Shown in pieces: positions 1 to 5,403 of a DNA stretch of 5,403 bases (the first letter of the stretch is position 1; the number at the start of each line of letters is the position of its first letter). The stretch covers positions 1 through 5,403 of the forward strand of contig JAGDDC010000289.1 in the NCBI GenBank assembly GCA_017958245.1. Direction: 5' to 3'. The stretch comes from Lachnospiraceae bacterium. Its GTDB lineage: Bacteria; Bacillota_A; Clostridia; Lachnospirales; Lachnospiraceae. The position numbers and the translations under genes are program-made. The notes below the pieces were generated by a model, which saw only the letters and a list, made by a program, of their open reading frames with translations, ran no database searches and had not been told where the DNA came from.

Positions 1-25
1 GAACGAATAATAAATAGGTGATGAC

Positions 26-55
26 AAGTCTGTCGCATGTGCGGCAGACTTTTTT
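26..55 (+). terminator. Rho-independent terminator of an upstream gene
   Basis: An 11-bp stem pairs 26-36 with 41-51 (AAGTCTG with CAGACTT, then a T-G wobble and three G/C pairs) around the tetraloop ATGT. A T-tract runs through 50-55. The T-tract is on the right side only, so it terminates rightward transcription. It must serve a plus-strand gene that lies mostly or wholly left of the window. Stop codons occur in all three plus frames within 1-21, so the tail of that gene cannot be assigned a frame. Confidence 0.9.
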
Positions 56-70
56 ATACTTTGAAAAAAG

Positions 71-85
71 GTAACCAACAGTTAC
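71..85. promoter_or_regulatory. Small inverted repeat upstream of the promoter, possible operator
   Basis: GTAAC at 71-75 and GTTAC at 81-85 are exact reverse complements separated by five bases. Their centres are 10 bp apart, one helical turn. The pair sits just upstream of the candidate -35 at 92. A dimeric regulator could bind here, but 5-base arms in an AT-rich leader can arise by chance. Confidence 0.25.
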
Positions 86-91
86 TATCAT

Positions 92-122
92 TTGAAAATA
101 TGTTTTCATACAATGCTATAAG
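92..122 (+). promoter_or_regulatory. Candidate sigma-A-type promoter for the first gene
   Basis: TTGAAA at 92-97 is one mismatch from the -35 consensus. TATAAG at 117-122 is one mismatch from the -10 consensus and is preceded by TG at 114-115, which makes it an extended -10. The spacer is 19 bp, longer than ideal, but an extended -10 tolerates this. TACAAT at 109-114 is an alternative -10 without a good -35. The region lies directly after the upstream terminator and 35 bases before the chosen start, which is where the promoter should be. The call rests on pattern matching only. Confidence 0.45.
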
Positions 123-143
123 GGAATGAAAGATAATGGTACG

Positions 144-150
144 AAGGAGG
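144..150 (+). promoter_or_regulatory. Shine-Dalgarno site that decides the first gene's start
   Basis: AAGGAGG at 144-150 is a near-perfect Shine-Dalgarno sequence. It lies 6 bases before the ATG at 157, immediately abuts an in-frame ATG at 151 and lies downstream of the in-frame ATG at 136. Only 157 has workable spacing, so the protein starts there. Confidence 0.85.
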
Positions 151-156
151 ATGTTT

Positions 157-1329
157 ATGAGATTCTCATGCAAAAAGGCGCTTGCGGCTGTTCTCATCAT
201 GGCGGTGATGGCGGGTCTGATGCCTTCGGGTGTAAAAGCATTTGCGGCGAAGAAACCGGAGAGGCCCAAGATCTCGTGTGAGGTGGTGGCAAACGGCAGC
301 GCGGTGGTCATCACCATAGAGAAGAACAAGAAGACGGACGGCTATGATATATATGTGAAGAAGCCGGGGGAAAAGACATACAGCAGGGTGGCGGATCTCT
401 ACAAGACCGGCAAAAAGGTTCGCAAATGCGTCATCAGGACACCCGAGGACGGCGAGTATGCCTTCAAGGTCAGGGCATATTTTTTTGGAAAGGATACAAG
501 GCTGGACAGCAAATTCAGCCGTGTAAAGAAGCTGAAGGTCGAGGGCGAGAAAAAGGAACTGTCCGATGTCGCAACGGGAGATTACGTCCGCTTCGGCGCA
601 TATGAGCAGGACGGGGACGAAAAGAACGGAAAAGAGCCCATCGAGTGGATGGTCCTTTCAAACAAGGACTCGAAGCTCTTCCTGCTTTCGAGGTATGTTC
701 TCGAGCCCGTGAAGATCAACGTACAGACCGATGAGGAAGTCACCTACGAAAACTGCGGGCTCAGGAAATGGCTGAACGAGGATTTCCTTGAAAGAGCATT
801 TGACGAGGATGAAGCTTCTGTCATAGCGACTACAACGCTCGAGGATGTCGGGACTGAGGACAAGGTCTTCCTGTTGTCATGGGATGAGGCAAAGAACGCG
901 GAGTACGGCTTCCCCGAGAAGATGGACAGGAGGAGCGGTGCCACAGAATACTCGCGGAGACACTTTGACAGGGACGGCGACGGCAAGAAGGAGTCCGTTG
1001 ACACATGCCCGGGATATCTGCAGGGCGTCATGCACTACACGTATGACGGGGACACGGCTTGTTACTGGTGGCTCAGAACATTGTACAAGGAAGACAGGTT
1101 CATGCTGATCGGCGAGAGAGGCGGCTGGACTGAGACCACGTACTGGGGCAAGAGGCTGTTCTCCGGCCATGATGACGGGGAAGGTGACGAGATGTTTTAT
1201 ATCAGAGGTTTCGGAGTGCGTCCCGCCATCGTTGTGGATCTAAACGACGAATCTGCCAAGCTGGTCAAGGTGATGGGAAGGAGCTTTGCAGACCAAAAGA
1301 CCATCACCGAGATAGAAGCGGGTTTCTAA
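157..1329 (+). CDS. Secreted Fn3-like / DUF6273 protein
   Basis: A 390-residue exported protein of unknown function. The start at 157 is chosen from the Shine-Dalgarno site; the in-frame ATG at 136 lacks one. Residues 1-30 form a typical signal peptide (RFSCKK basic end, hydrophobic core, AFA before the likely cleavage site). Residues about 37-128 resemble a fibronectin-III-type beta sandwich, with GYDIYVKK and YAFKVRAYF as strand-like landmarks. Residues about 142-362 match DUF6273: IEWMVL, LLSRYV, LRKWLNEDF, KVFLLS, YWWLRT and GVRPAIVVDL occur in the family order. Inside this domain residues 271-282 read DRDGDGKKESVD, similar to a calcium-binding loop. A charged tail of about 28 residues follows. 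No LPxTG, SLH or C-terminal membrane segment is seen, so it is probably released or held non-covalently. The next gene has the same domain types and follows after a terminator. Family assignment is confident; biochemical role is unknown. Confidence 0.93.
   Translation: MRFSCKKALAAVLIMAVMAGLMPSGVKAFAAKKPERPKISCEVVANGSAVVITIEKNKKTDGYDIYVKKPGEKTYSRVADLYKTGKKVRKCVIRTPEDGEYAFKVRAYFFGKDTRLDSKFSRVKKLKVEGEKKELSDVATGDYVRFGAYEQDGDEKNGKEPIEWMVLSNKDSKLFLLSRYVLEPVKINVQTDEEVTYENCGLRKWLNEDFLERAFDEDEASVIATTTLEDVGTEDKVFLLSWDEAKNAEYGFPEKMDRRSGATEYSRRHFDRDGDGKKESVDTCPGYLQGVMHYTYDGDTACYWWLRTLYKEDRFMLIGERGGWTETTYWGKRLFSGHDDGEGDEMFYIRGFGVRPAIVVDLNDESAKLVKVMGRSFADQKTITEIEAGF
967..1002 (+). other. EF-hand/dockerin-like Asp loop inside DUF6273
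   Basis: Residues 271-282 of the first protein are DRDGDGKKESVD, giving acidic or oxygen side chains at loop positions 1, 3, 5, 9, 10 and 12 with Gly at 6, as in DxDxDG calcium loops. Position 8 is Lys where a hydrophobic residue is usual, and no flanking EF helices are evident. The four DUF6273 copies in the neighbouring protein lack it. Calcium binding is inference. Confidence 0.4.
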
Positions 1330-1336
1330 GGGCCTG

Positions 1337-1371
1337 CCCCGCCTCCATGTACTGTGAAGGCGGGGTTTTTT
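1337..1371 (+). terminator. Intergenic Rho-independent terminator or attenuator
   Basis: CCCCGCCT at 1337-1344 pairs perfectly with AGGCGGGG at 1358-1365 across a 13-base loop, followed by six T residues at 1366-1371. It starts 8 bases after the stop of the first gene and ends 23 bases before the ATG of the second. That leaves no space for a promoter between hairpin and second gene. Transcription of the second gene should therefore come from partial readthrough or from a promoter within the first coding region. Confidence 0.88.
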
Positions 1372-1394
1372 AAAGAAAGGTAAGGCTTTTGCAA

Positions 1395-4300
1395 ATGAAG
1401 AATCTTTTAAGGAAAGCTATCGGAGCGTTTTTGATCCTGAGCATGATCTTGTCTGTCCTCACCTCATTTGGGGCAAATGAGGCATCCGCAAAGGAGATGG
1501 GGACTGCCACACAGCAGAGTGAGTCCGGCAGTCCGGAGGATCTGTTTAAGAAAGAATATCCGGGGCTCGGGGTGCTGGCCGAAAACGGCAGTATCGGCTT
1601 GAAGACCGTGGAAAGAAAAGCGGAAGAGACGATCAGGCTGGGCAGGTTTTGTCTGCAGAAGGACGGCTACGGCAACATGATGCCTGAGAAGGAGGACCTT
1701 GAGTGGCAGGTGCTCACATACTCCGAAGACGGGAAGAGTGCTCTGGTGATAAGCAAGTATATCATCTGCGACAGAGAGTTTGATCAGGAGGGCAAGAACT
1801 TAACCTGGGAGAAGTGTTCGCTTAGGAAATGGCTCAACAAAGGCTTCATAGAAGAGGCCTTCTCCGACAGTGAGAGAGCCCTGATCAAGACATCCGTGAT
1901 CGAAAACGGTACGGAGGGGGCAAGCACCAAAGACCGCATCTTCCTTCTCTCAAAAAAAGAACTTGATACATATCTCATGCCGGAAAACAAAGATGAGAAC
2001 ACAGATTACGACGAGATATCCCTGCTTGTCAGGATCTGCAGGTTCGCAGGCGGAAGTTCCGATCAGTGGATGCTCCGCTCCGAGGGCGATGAGCCTGAAA
2101 GTGTAGCCATTGTGGCGAGCGTCGGATATGTCGATTATGAGTATGTCGACGAAAGCTGCGGTGTTCGCCCCGCATTCTGGGTGGAACTGACACCCGAGCT
2201 GATCGAGGCAAACCACCTGAAGGCGGGGAAAGCATCCGAAGACACCGATCGCGACGTGTATATCACATTTGGCACGAACGAGAACAAAGAGAAGATCGAG
2301 TGGATCCTGTGCGATTACGATGAAAAAGAAAACAGGGCACTCCTGCTTTCCAGGAAACTTGAGGGCTACATGGCGTTTAAGGCGTCAGGTTCCACGGACG
2401 GCTCATGGAAGAAGTCGGACATCCGCAAATGGCTGAACGACGGGTTCTACAGGGGCGTTTTCTCGGAAAATGAGGCCGCGAGGATCAAAGCCACCGTTAC
2501 CTGCGAAGAAAACGGCGAGACGATAAAAGACAGGGTCTTCCTCTTCTCCGACGCTGAGGTGGAGAAGTATCTGAAGGAGATGCGCTTCAGATATGGAGAG
2601 TACCCGGACGGGGCAGCCGGATGGTACTGGCTCCGCACGCTCAACGAGGGCCGTACGGCAAGTGCCATCGTCAACTCGGACGGCCTGGTCGATACAAGAA
2701 ACATAAGCAACGGATTCGGCATCCGCCCTGCGATCTATATATCTCTCGACCCCAAGGCGAGCGCAGAGAAAATAGTGCCGGATGTTCCCGCGATATCGGC
2801 GACCCCTACTTCGGACGGGAGGGGGATCACTGTCAGGACATCCGAGACTTTTGATGCCGACGGGTTTGAGATCTACTTAAAGCGCCCCGGCGCGTCAAAG
2901 TTTGAGCTTGCGGCGACCATCGACAAAGACGGCAAGACAAGCCGCGGCATCACCTTGAAGGGCCTCGATCCCGGCAGGTACTCTGTGAAGGTGAGGGCCT
3001 ACAGGGATAACAAGAAAAAAAGGGTATACGGCGCATTTGCGAAGAAGGTCAGGGTGAAGCTTGAGAGCATAGTCGATAAGGCCTATCTGAAGAAAACCTA
3101 TCCCGAACTGATAAAGCTCGCAGATGAGGGGCTCATAGGCTTCAACGCCGACTATGAGAGGGACAGCCTCGTGCTCGGCAAATGGGGCGGCAAGGCCATA
3201 GAATGGGAAGTCCTCGAGTACTCCGCCGACGGCAAGAGCGCCCTCGTCATGAGCAAGAATGTGCTCTGCAACAGGTACTACAACGAAAAGGACGCCGATG
3301 TCAAGTGGAAGGACTGTTCTCTGCGCAAATGGCTCGGCGGCGAATTTTACAAGACTGCATTCTCAAAGAGCGAGAAGAAGCTGATCAAAACGACAAAGGT
3401 GATCAACGAGAACAACGAGTTCACGGGGAACACAGGAGGAAAAGCTACGAAGGACAAGCTTTTCCTGCTCTCCGAATCGGAATACCAGAATTACCGTTTG
3501 GAGAACCTGAAAAGCAGAATTATCGACAGGAGCATAGGGGTTGACTTAAACGGCAAGATCTGTTCCTACTGGCTCCGCACTCCCGGAAGAGAGCCGAGTG
3601 ACAGCGACTTTGAGGACTGGGACGAGGAAGACTGGGAAGACTACGAGGAAGAAGATTATCTCGCGGGCTACGCCGCATATGTCTATTATGACGGCGATAC
3701 TGACCTTGAAGGGACCGGAGTGGCCTATGAGCAGCTCGGAGTGCGTCCCGCAATGTGGGTCAGCCTCACAAAGAAGCTCATCAAAAAGAACGGTCTCTCT
3801 GTGAAGAAGAACAAGAAGATAGCACAGGTGTATGTATCATTTGGCACACAGACAAATGATGATGAAGCTGTCCCCTTGGAGTGGATGGTCCTCGACCGCG
3901 ATGAGGCAAACAACCGCCTGCTGCTCCTCTCGAGATATATAGTGGACAACATCGCTTACTATGACTATGGCGGCGGCGCAGTCACCGATCAGGGGACGAC
4001 GTGGGCCGAGAGCTCTGTCCGCAGATGGCTGAACGAGGATTTCTACGGCGCGGTCTTCGATGCCGGGGAGAAGGCTCTGATCGAGAAGGTCAGACTGAAC
4101 AACAAAAACCCTGAGAAGAAGGGCGCTATAGGCGGAAAGAACACCGAGGACTATGTCTTCTTCCTCTCGACAGACGAGGCCACAAAGTATCTCGGCGCAA
4201 ATGATGGAAAGGGCGATTCCGCTGAGAGGATAGGCAGGCATCGTGACGGAGAGATAGACGAGTGGTGGCTTCGCTCGCCCGGCTACGGCGTCTCCGGGAA

Positions 4301-4409
4301 AGAGTCGACAGCGGCTGCATATGTCGACGATAAGGGCGCGATCCGGCTTGATTACCATATATCAAACGTTGCGGGAGTACGTCCTGCGCTCTGGATCAAA
4401 CTTGACTAA
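1395..4409 (+). CDS. Large secreted protein with four DUF6273 domains and an Fn3-like domain
   Basis: A 1004-residue exported protein of unknown function. ATG at 1395 is preceded by TAAGG (1381-1385, 9-base spacing); a TTG at 1389 behind AAAGG (1376-1380) would add two residues, and the choice is not certain. The signal peptide (KNLLRKAIGAF basic/hydrophobic start, ASA cleavage motif) ends near residue 34. Domains: linker 49-79; DUF6273-A1 80-265; DUF6273-B1 287-451; Fn3-like 463-556; linker 561-590; DUF6273-A2 591-791; DUF6273-B2 811-1003. Each DUF6273 copy keeps the landmarks EWxVL (ILC in B1), L/IRKWL (VRRWL in B2), F-L/F-LS, W-x-LR and G-V/I-RPA. The A copies share a C-x15-C pair (125/141 and 625/641) that could form a disulfide. 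A2 carries an acidic insert at 733-755. The protein ends directly after the last domain, with no anchor. Codon use, with many C/G-ending codons plus AGG and ATA, matches the first gene. Binding or adhesion at the cell surface is a guess from architecture. Confidence 0.94.
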   Translation: MKNLLRKAIGAFLILSMILSVLTSFGANEASAKEMGTATQQSESGSPEDLFKKEYPGLGVLAENGSIGLKTVERKAEETIRLGRFCLQKDGYGNMMPEKEDLEWQVLTYSEDGKSALVISKYIICDREFDQEGKNLTWEKCSLRKWLNKGFIEEAFSDSERALIKTSVIENGTEGASTKDRIFLLSKKELDTYLMPENKDENTDYDEISLLVRICRFAGGSSDQWMLRSEGDEPESVAIVASVGYVDYEYVDESCGVRPAFWVELTPELIEANHLKAGKASEDTDRDVYITFGTNENKEKIEWILCDYDEKENRALLLSRKLEGYMAFKASGSTDGSWKKSDIRKWLNDGFYRGVFSENEAARIKATVTCEENGETIKDRVFLFSDAEVEKYLKEMRFRYGEYPDGAAGWYWLRTLNEGRTASAIVNSDGLVDTRNISNGFGIRPAIYISLDPKASAEKIVPDVPAISATPTSDGRGITVRTSETFDADGFEIYLKRPGASKFELAATIDKDGKTSRGITLKGLDPGRYSVKVRAYRDNKKKRVYGAFAKKVRVKLESIVDKAYLKKTYPELIKLADEGLIGFNADYERDSLVLGKWGGKAIEWEVLEYSADGKSALVMSKNVLCNRYYNEKDADVKWKDCSLRKWLGGEFYKTAFSKSEKKLIKTTKVINENNEFTGNTGGKATKDKLFLLSESEYQNYRLENLKSRIIDRSIGVDLNGKICSYWLRTPGREPSDSDFEDWDEEDWEDYEEEDYLAGYAAYVYYDGDTDLEGTGVAYEQLGVRPAMWVSLTKKLIKKNGLSVKKNKKIAQVYVSFGTQTNDDEAVPLEWMVLDRDEANNRLLLLSRYIVDNIAYYDYGGGAVTDQGTTWAESSVRRWLNEDFYGAVFDAGEKALIEKVRLNNKNPEKKGAIGGKNTEDYVFFLSTDEATKYLGANDGKGDSAERIGRHRDGEIDEWWLRSPGYGVSGKESTAAAYVDDKGAIRLDYHISNVAGVRPALWIKLD
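1539..2747 (+). repeat. Internal module copy 1: linker-DUF6273A-DUF6273B
   Basis: Residues 49-451 of the large protein. The module opens with LFKKEYPGLGVLAENGSIG, then a type A domain marked by YSEDGKSALVISK and the cysteine pair, a short linker (LTPELIEANHL), and a type B domain opening DVYITFGT. The same order recurs at 3075-4403. In this copy the type A domain has LRSEG where the family usually has LRSPG. Confidence 0.85.
2781..3062 (+). other. Fn3-like domain separating the two modules
   Basis: Residues 463-556 of the large protein align by eye with residues 37-128 of the upstream protein: GFEIYLKRPGASKF against GYDIYVKKPGEKTY, and YSVKVRAYRDNKKK against YAFKVRAYFFGKDT. The shared domain supports common origin of the two genes. 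It is a spacer or interaction domain by analogy with other extracellular Fn3 domains; no catalytic feature is seen. Confidence 0.7.
3075..4403 (+). repeat. Internal module copy 2: linker-DUF6273A-DUF6273B
   Basis: Residues 561-1003. The copy opens with LKKTYPELIKLADEGLIGF (compare copy 1), then type A (YSADGKSALVMSK, C-x15-C), the linker LTKKLIKKNGL and type B opening QVYVSFGT. Because linkers as well as domains are matched, the arrangement is best explained by duplication of the whole A-B unit rather than independent domain gains. Copy 2 is longer mainly through the acidic insert and longer loops. Confidence 0.85.
3591..3659 (+). repeat. Acidic low-complexity insert in the third DUF6273 domain
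   Basis: Residues 733-755 are almost entirely Asp, Glu, Trp and Tyr, with the near-repeats EDWDE, EDWED and YEEED encoded by purine-rich GAGGACTGG / GAAGACTGG units. It falls just after the conserved YWLRTPG and before AAYVYYDGD, a loop position that is short in the other copies. Replication slippage is a plausible origin. A cation-binding or charged-surface role is possible but unproven. Confidence 0.75.
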
Positions 4410-4450
4410 GAGATTTTTTTAGACATTTCCTTAGCAAAGCATTGAATTGG

Positions 4451-4476
4451 ACGAGGGCCGGATATCCGGCCCTCGT
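4451..4476 (+). terminator. 26-base perfect palindrome, probable weak terminator of the second gene
   Basis: ACGAGGGCCGGAT at 4451-4463 is the exact reverse complement of 4464-4476, giving a stem of 11 or more GC-rich pairs with a tight ATAT loop. It lies 41 bases after the stop codon. What follows is GGTTCTTATACTG, so the T-tract is poor, and the other side is no better. It may be a weak or bidirectional terminator, an mRNA 3'-end stabiliser or a protein-binding palindrome. A separate T7 run at 4414-4420 has no hairpin before it. Confidence 0.55.
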
Positions 4477-4531
4477 GGTTCTTATACTGTGTTATTAGTC
4501 TCCTAAAGCATCTTTAAGTTTGCTTACTTAA

Positions 4532-4790
4532 TCACTTTCTTAAAAAGCCTGGCTTGTCCTCTGCAAGGAGGAAATCCAGTCCGTATTCACCGCTCTCGAG
4601 GTTCTCGAACTCGGGCAGGAAATCTTTCACATAGTCCCAGCCGTGCTTTTCGTATACAACTCTGTAGGAGGGATCCGAAAGAAAACTCCGCGATACGCTG
4701 AAAAGTTATGTCGTGGGTGTTGCGATCGGTATCGTGCCCCAGATGCTTGCACAGCAGCTGGGCGACCCTTCCGCAGAAGGTCCCGAGTTT
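4532..4790 (-). pseudogene. Minus-strand gene remnant, unknown family, frameshifted and N-truncated
   Basis: Reading leftward, one frame is open from 4790 (KLGTFCGRVAQLLCKHLGHD... to AEFSFGS near 4671). It is cut upstream by TAG at 4791-4793. A second frame then gives DPSYRVVYEKHGWDYV... through LLAEDKPGFLRK to a TGA at 4532-4534; this frame has TAA at 4706-4708 upstream. Joining the frames near the GGATCC at 4671-4676 gives one continuous, protein-like sequence of about 85 residues whose codon use (C/G-ending, AGG, ATA) resembles the intact genes. No start codon with a ribosome binding site is seen. I do not recognise the family. It is most simply the 3' part of a decayed gene; the plus-strand frame aligned to the right half is the main competing reading. 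Confidence 0.42.
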
Positions 4791-4791
4791 C

Positions 4792-4959
4792 TACCGGATT
4801 TCGCTCCATATCGACGACGAATCCGTGATCTGTTCCTACGGCCGCGAGTACGGGTTCGATGTCTTTCAGCTGGATGCCGATGACGATTCATGGAAGGAGA
4901 AGGTCGTCGCAAGGGCGGGAGAAGTTAAACGCAAATGGGAGATGAACAAAAGTGGGTGA
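4792..4959 (+). pseudogene. 3' fragment of a HAD-like hydrolase gene
   Basis: The frame ending at TGA 4957-4959 reads YRISLHIDDESVICSYGREY, continuing GFDVFQLDADDDSWKEKVVA and a charged helix, about 55 residues. LHIDDE looks like motif IV of HAD-superfamily phosphatases (hydrophobic run then DD), followed by the G-x-x-x-GF-x-V pattern seen near their C-termini. The nucleophile motif DxD and the rest of the domain are missing. Left of about 4790 the same frame becomes Ser/Arg/Cys-rich and stops looking like protein. It is therefore a truncated remnant without catalytic capacity. Its left edge coincides with the edge of the minus-strand remnant. HAD assignment rests on one motif and is moderate. 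Confidence 0.48.
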
Positions 4960-4979
4960 AGACAGGTGTACAGCCGGTT

Positions 4980-5403
4980 TCACAGCTTCTTCATCATCCA
5001 ATATGCATCCATGTAGGATCCGTCGGCATATTTCATGTTGTGGGGGAGCGTGCCAAACTGTTCGAATCCCAGCTTCTCATACATTGCAATGGCATCCTTG
5101 TTCTCTGCCATAACTACAAGCTCTGCCTGCTCGTAGCCGACATCTTTCGCTATATCAAGAACAGTCTGCAGCATAGCTTTTCCTATGCCGCATCCACAGT
5201 ATTCCTTATATAAAGCGATCGCAACTTCACATCTGTGACTGTATCTCCTGTATGGTGCAATGCTCATGAGAGAGCAGTTTCCGATATGTTTGCCATCGAT
5301 AAACGCAAGCAGCATCAACTCCCGCTCAGCATCTGTCTTGGTCCGGATAAACTGTTCTTCCCTTTCCTCTGTGATCGTGATCTCTTCGGTTTCTCTGATA
5401 AGA
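4980..5403 (-). CDS. GNAT-family N-acetyltransferase (N-terminus beyond the window)
   Basis: The frame stays open from the TGA at 4980-4982 to the right edge, giving 140 visible residues; an internal TTG/ATG near 5318 is not the real start because the frame continues upstream with plausible GNAT sequence (EEREEQFIRTKTDAERELML). GNATs of this kind are typically 165-175 residues, so roughly 30 may be missing. Motif A is visible as VAIALYKEYCGCGIGKAML, with CGCGIG (visible residues 69-74) as the acetyl-CoA pyrophosphate loop; the usual Q/R at the start of R-x-x-G-x-G/A is Cys here. Motif B is ENKDAIAMYEKLGF (about 100-113). The end KYADGSYMDAYWMMKKL is typical of the family. The substrate cannot be told. 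It is convergent with the HAD-like remnant, 20 bases apart, with no clear terminator between. Confidence 0.93.
   Translation of the reverse strand, partial: LIRETEEITITEEREEQFIRTKTDAERELMLLAFIDGKHIGNCSLMSIAPYRRYSHRCEVAIALYKEYCGCGIGKAMLQTVLDIAKDVGYEQAELVVMAENKDAIAMYEKLGFEQFGTLPHNMKYADGSYMDAYWMMKKL

Noticed and set aside
1..25. C-terminal tail of an upstream coding region
   Set aside because: Stops occur in all three plus frames within the first 21 bases, so no frame can be chosen; only the terminator is supported.
136..156. Upstream in-frame ATG codons at 136 and 151 as start of the first gene
   Set aside because: The AAGGAGG at 144-150 fits only the ATG at 157, and the longer N-terminus would put extra Arg residues before a complete signal peptide.
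3837..4358. Long minus-strand open frame (173 codons) inside the large gene
   Set aside because: It is antisense to two clear DUF6273 segments, has no ribosome site and no recognisable domain; it is a shadow of the GC-rich codon pattern.
580..4403. Diversity-generating retroelement target
   Set aside because: A CLec-like fold would make this attractive, but the window contains no reverse transcriptase, no template repeat and no matching variable-repeat DNA at the gene ends.
4708..4791. N-terminal part of the plus-strand open frame that includes the HAD-like fragment (from ATG 4708)
   Set aside because: Residues before FYRISL are Ser/Cys/Arg/Trp-rich without family character, there is no ribosome site, and the same DNA is better explained by the minus-strand remnant.
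4674..4805. Plus-strand frame reading ERKLRDTLKSYVVGVAIGIV and on to EGPEFLPDF, as a possible membrane peptide or upstream part of the HAD-like fragment
   Set aside because: It is the codon-aligned antisense of the minus-strand remnant, its third-position codon choice fits the neighbouring genes less well, it lacks a start with a ribosome site, and it runs into Arg-rich sequence out of frame with the HIDDE segment. It remains the main alternative for 4674-4790.
1..5403. tRNA, rRNA, CRISPR arrays, insertion sequences
   Set aside because: No cloverleaf-like segment, no regularly spaced direct repeats, no transposase sequence and no terminal inverted repeats were seen.

Overview
The window looks like chromosomal DNA from a Gram-positive anaerobe of the class Clostridia, probably Lachnospiraceae-like. 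This is inferred from the AGGAGG-type ribosome binding site, the Rho-independent terminators, short Lys-rich signal peptides, and secreted proteins built from DUF6273 and fibronectin-III-like domains, a combination common in that group. Nothing in the window fixes the genus.

Layout. Positions 1-55 hold the strong terminator of a gene lying to the left. Positions 56-156 are the leader of the first gene, with a plausible promoter and a small inverted repeat. Two co-directional genes follow: a secreted Fn3-DUF6273 protein (157-1329) and a much larger secreted protein with four DUF6273 domains around a central Fn3-like domain (1395-4409). A hairpin-plus-T-tract terminator sits in the 65-base gap between them, so the second gene either depends on readthrough or has a promoter inside the first gene. 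After the second gene there is a 26-base perfect palindrome, then about 500 bases without an intact gene. This stretch appears to carry two truncated remnants that meet near 4790: a minus-strand remnant of unknown family, and a plus-strand 3' end of a HAD-like protein. The right edge is a minus-strand GNAT acetyltransferase whose N-terminus lies outside the window.

How the genes relate. The two large genes are clearly paralogous in domain content and look like one surface or secreted locus. Both have N-terminal signal peptides, and neither has an LPxTG signal, an SLH domain or a C-terminal membrane anchor. The large protein is an internal duplication of the unit linker + DUF6273 type A + DUF6273 type B, with the Fn3-like domain separating the copies. 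The function of DUF6273 is not established. The motif pattern (EW-x-V-L, LRKWLN, FLLS, WWLR, GVRPA) makes a C-type-lectin/FGE-like ligand-binding scaffold a reasonable but untested guess. The GNAT gene and the remnants are probably unrelated to this pair.
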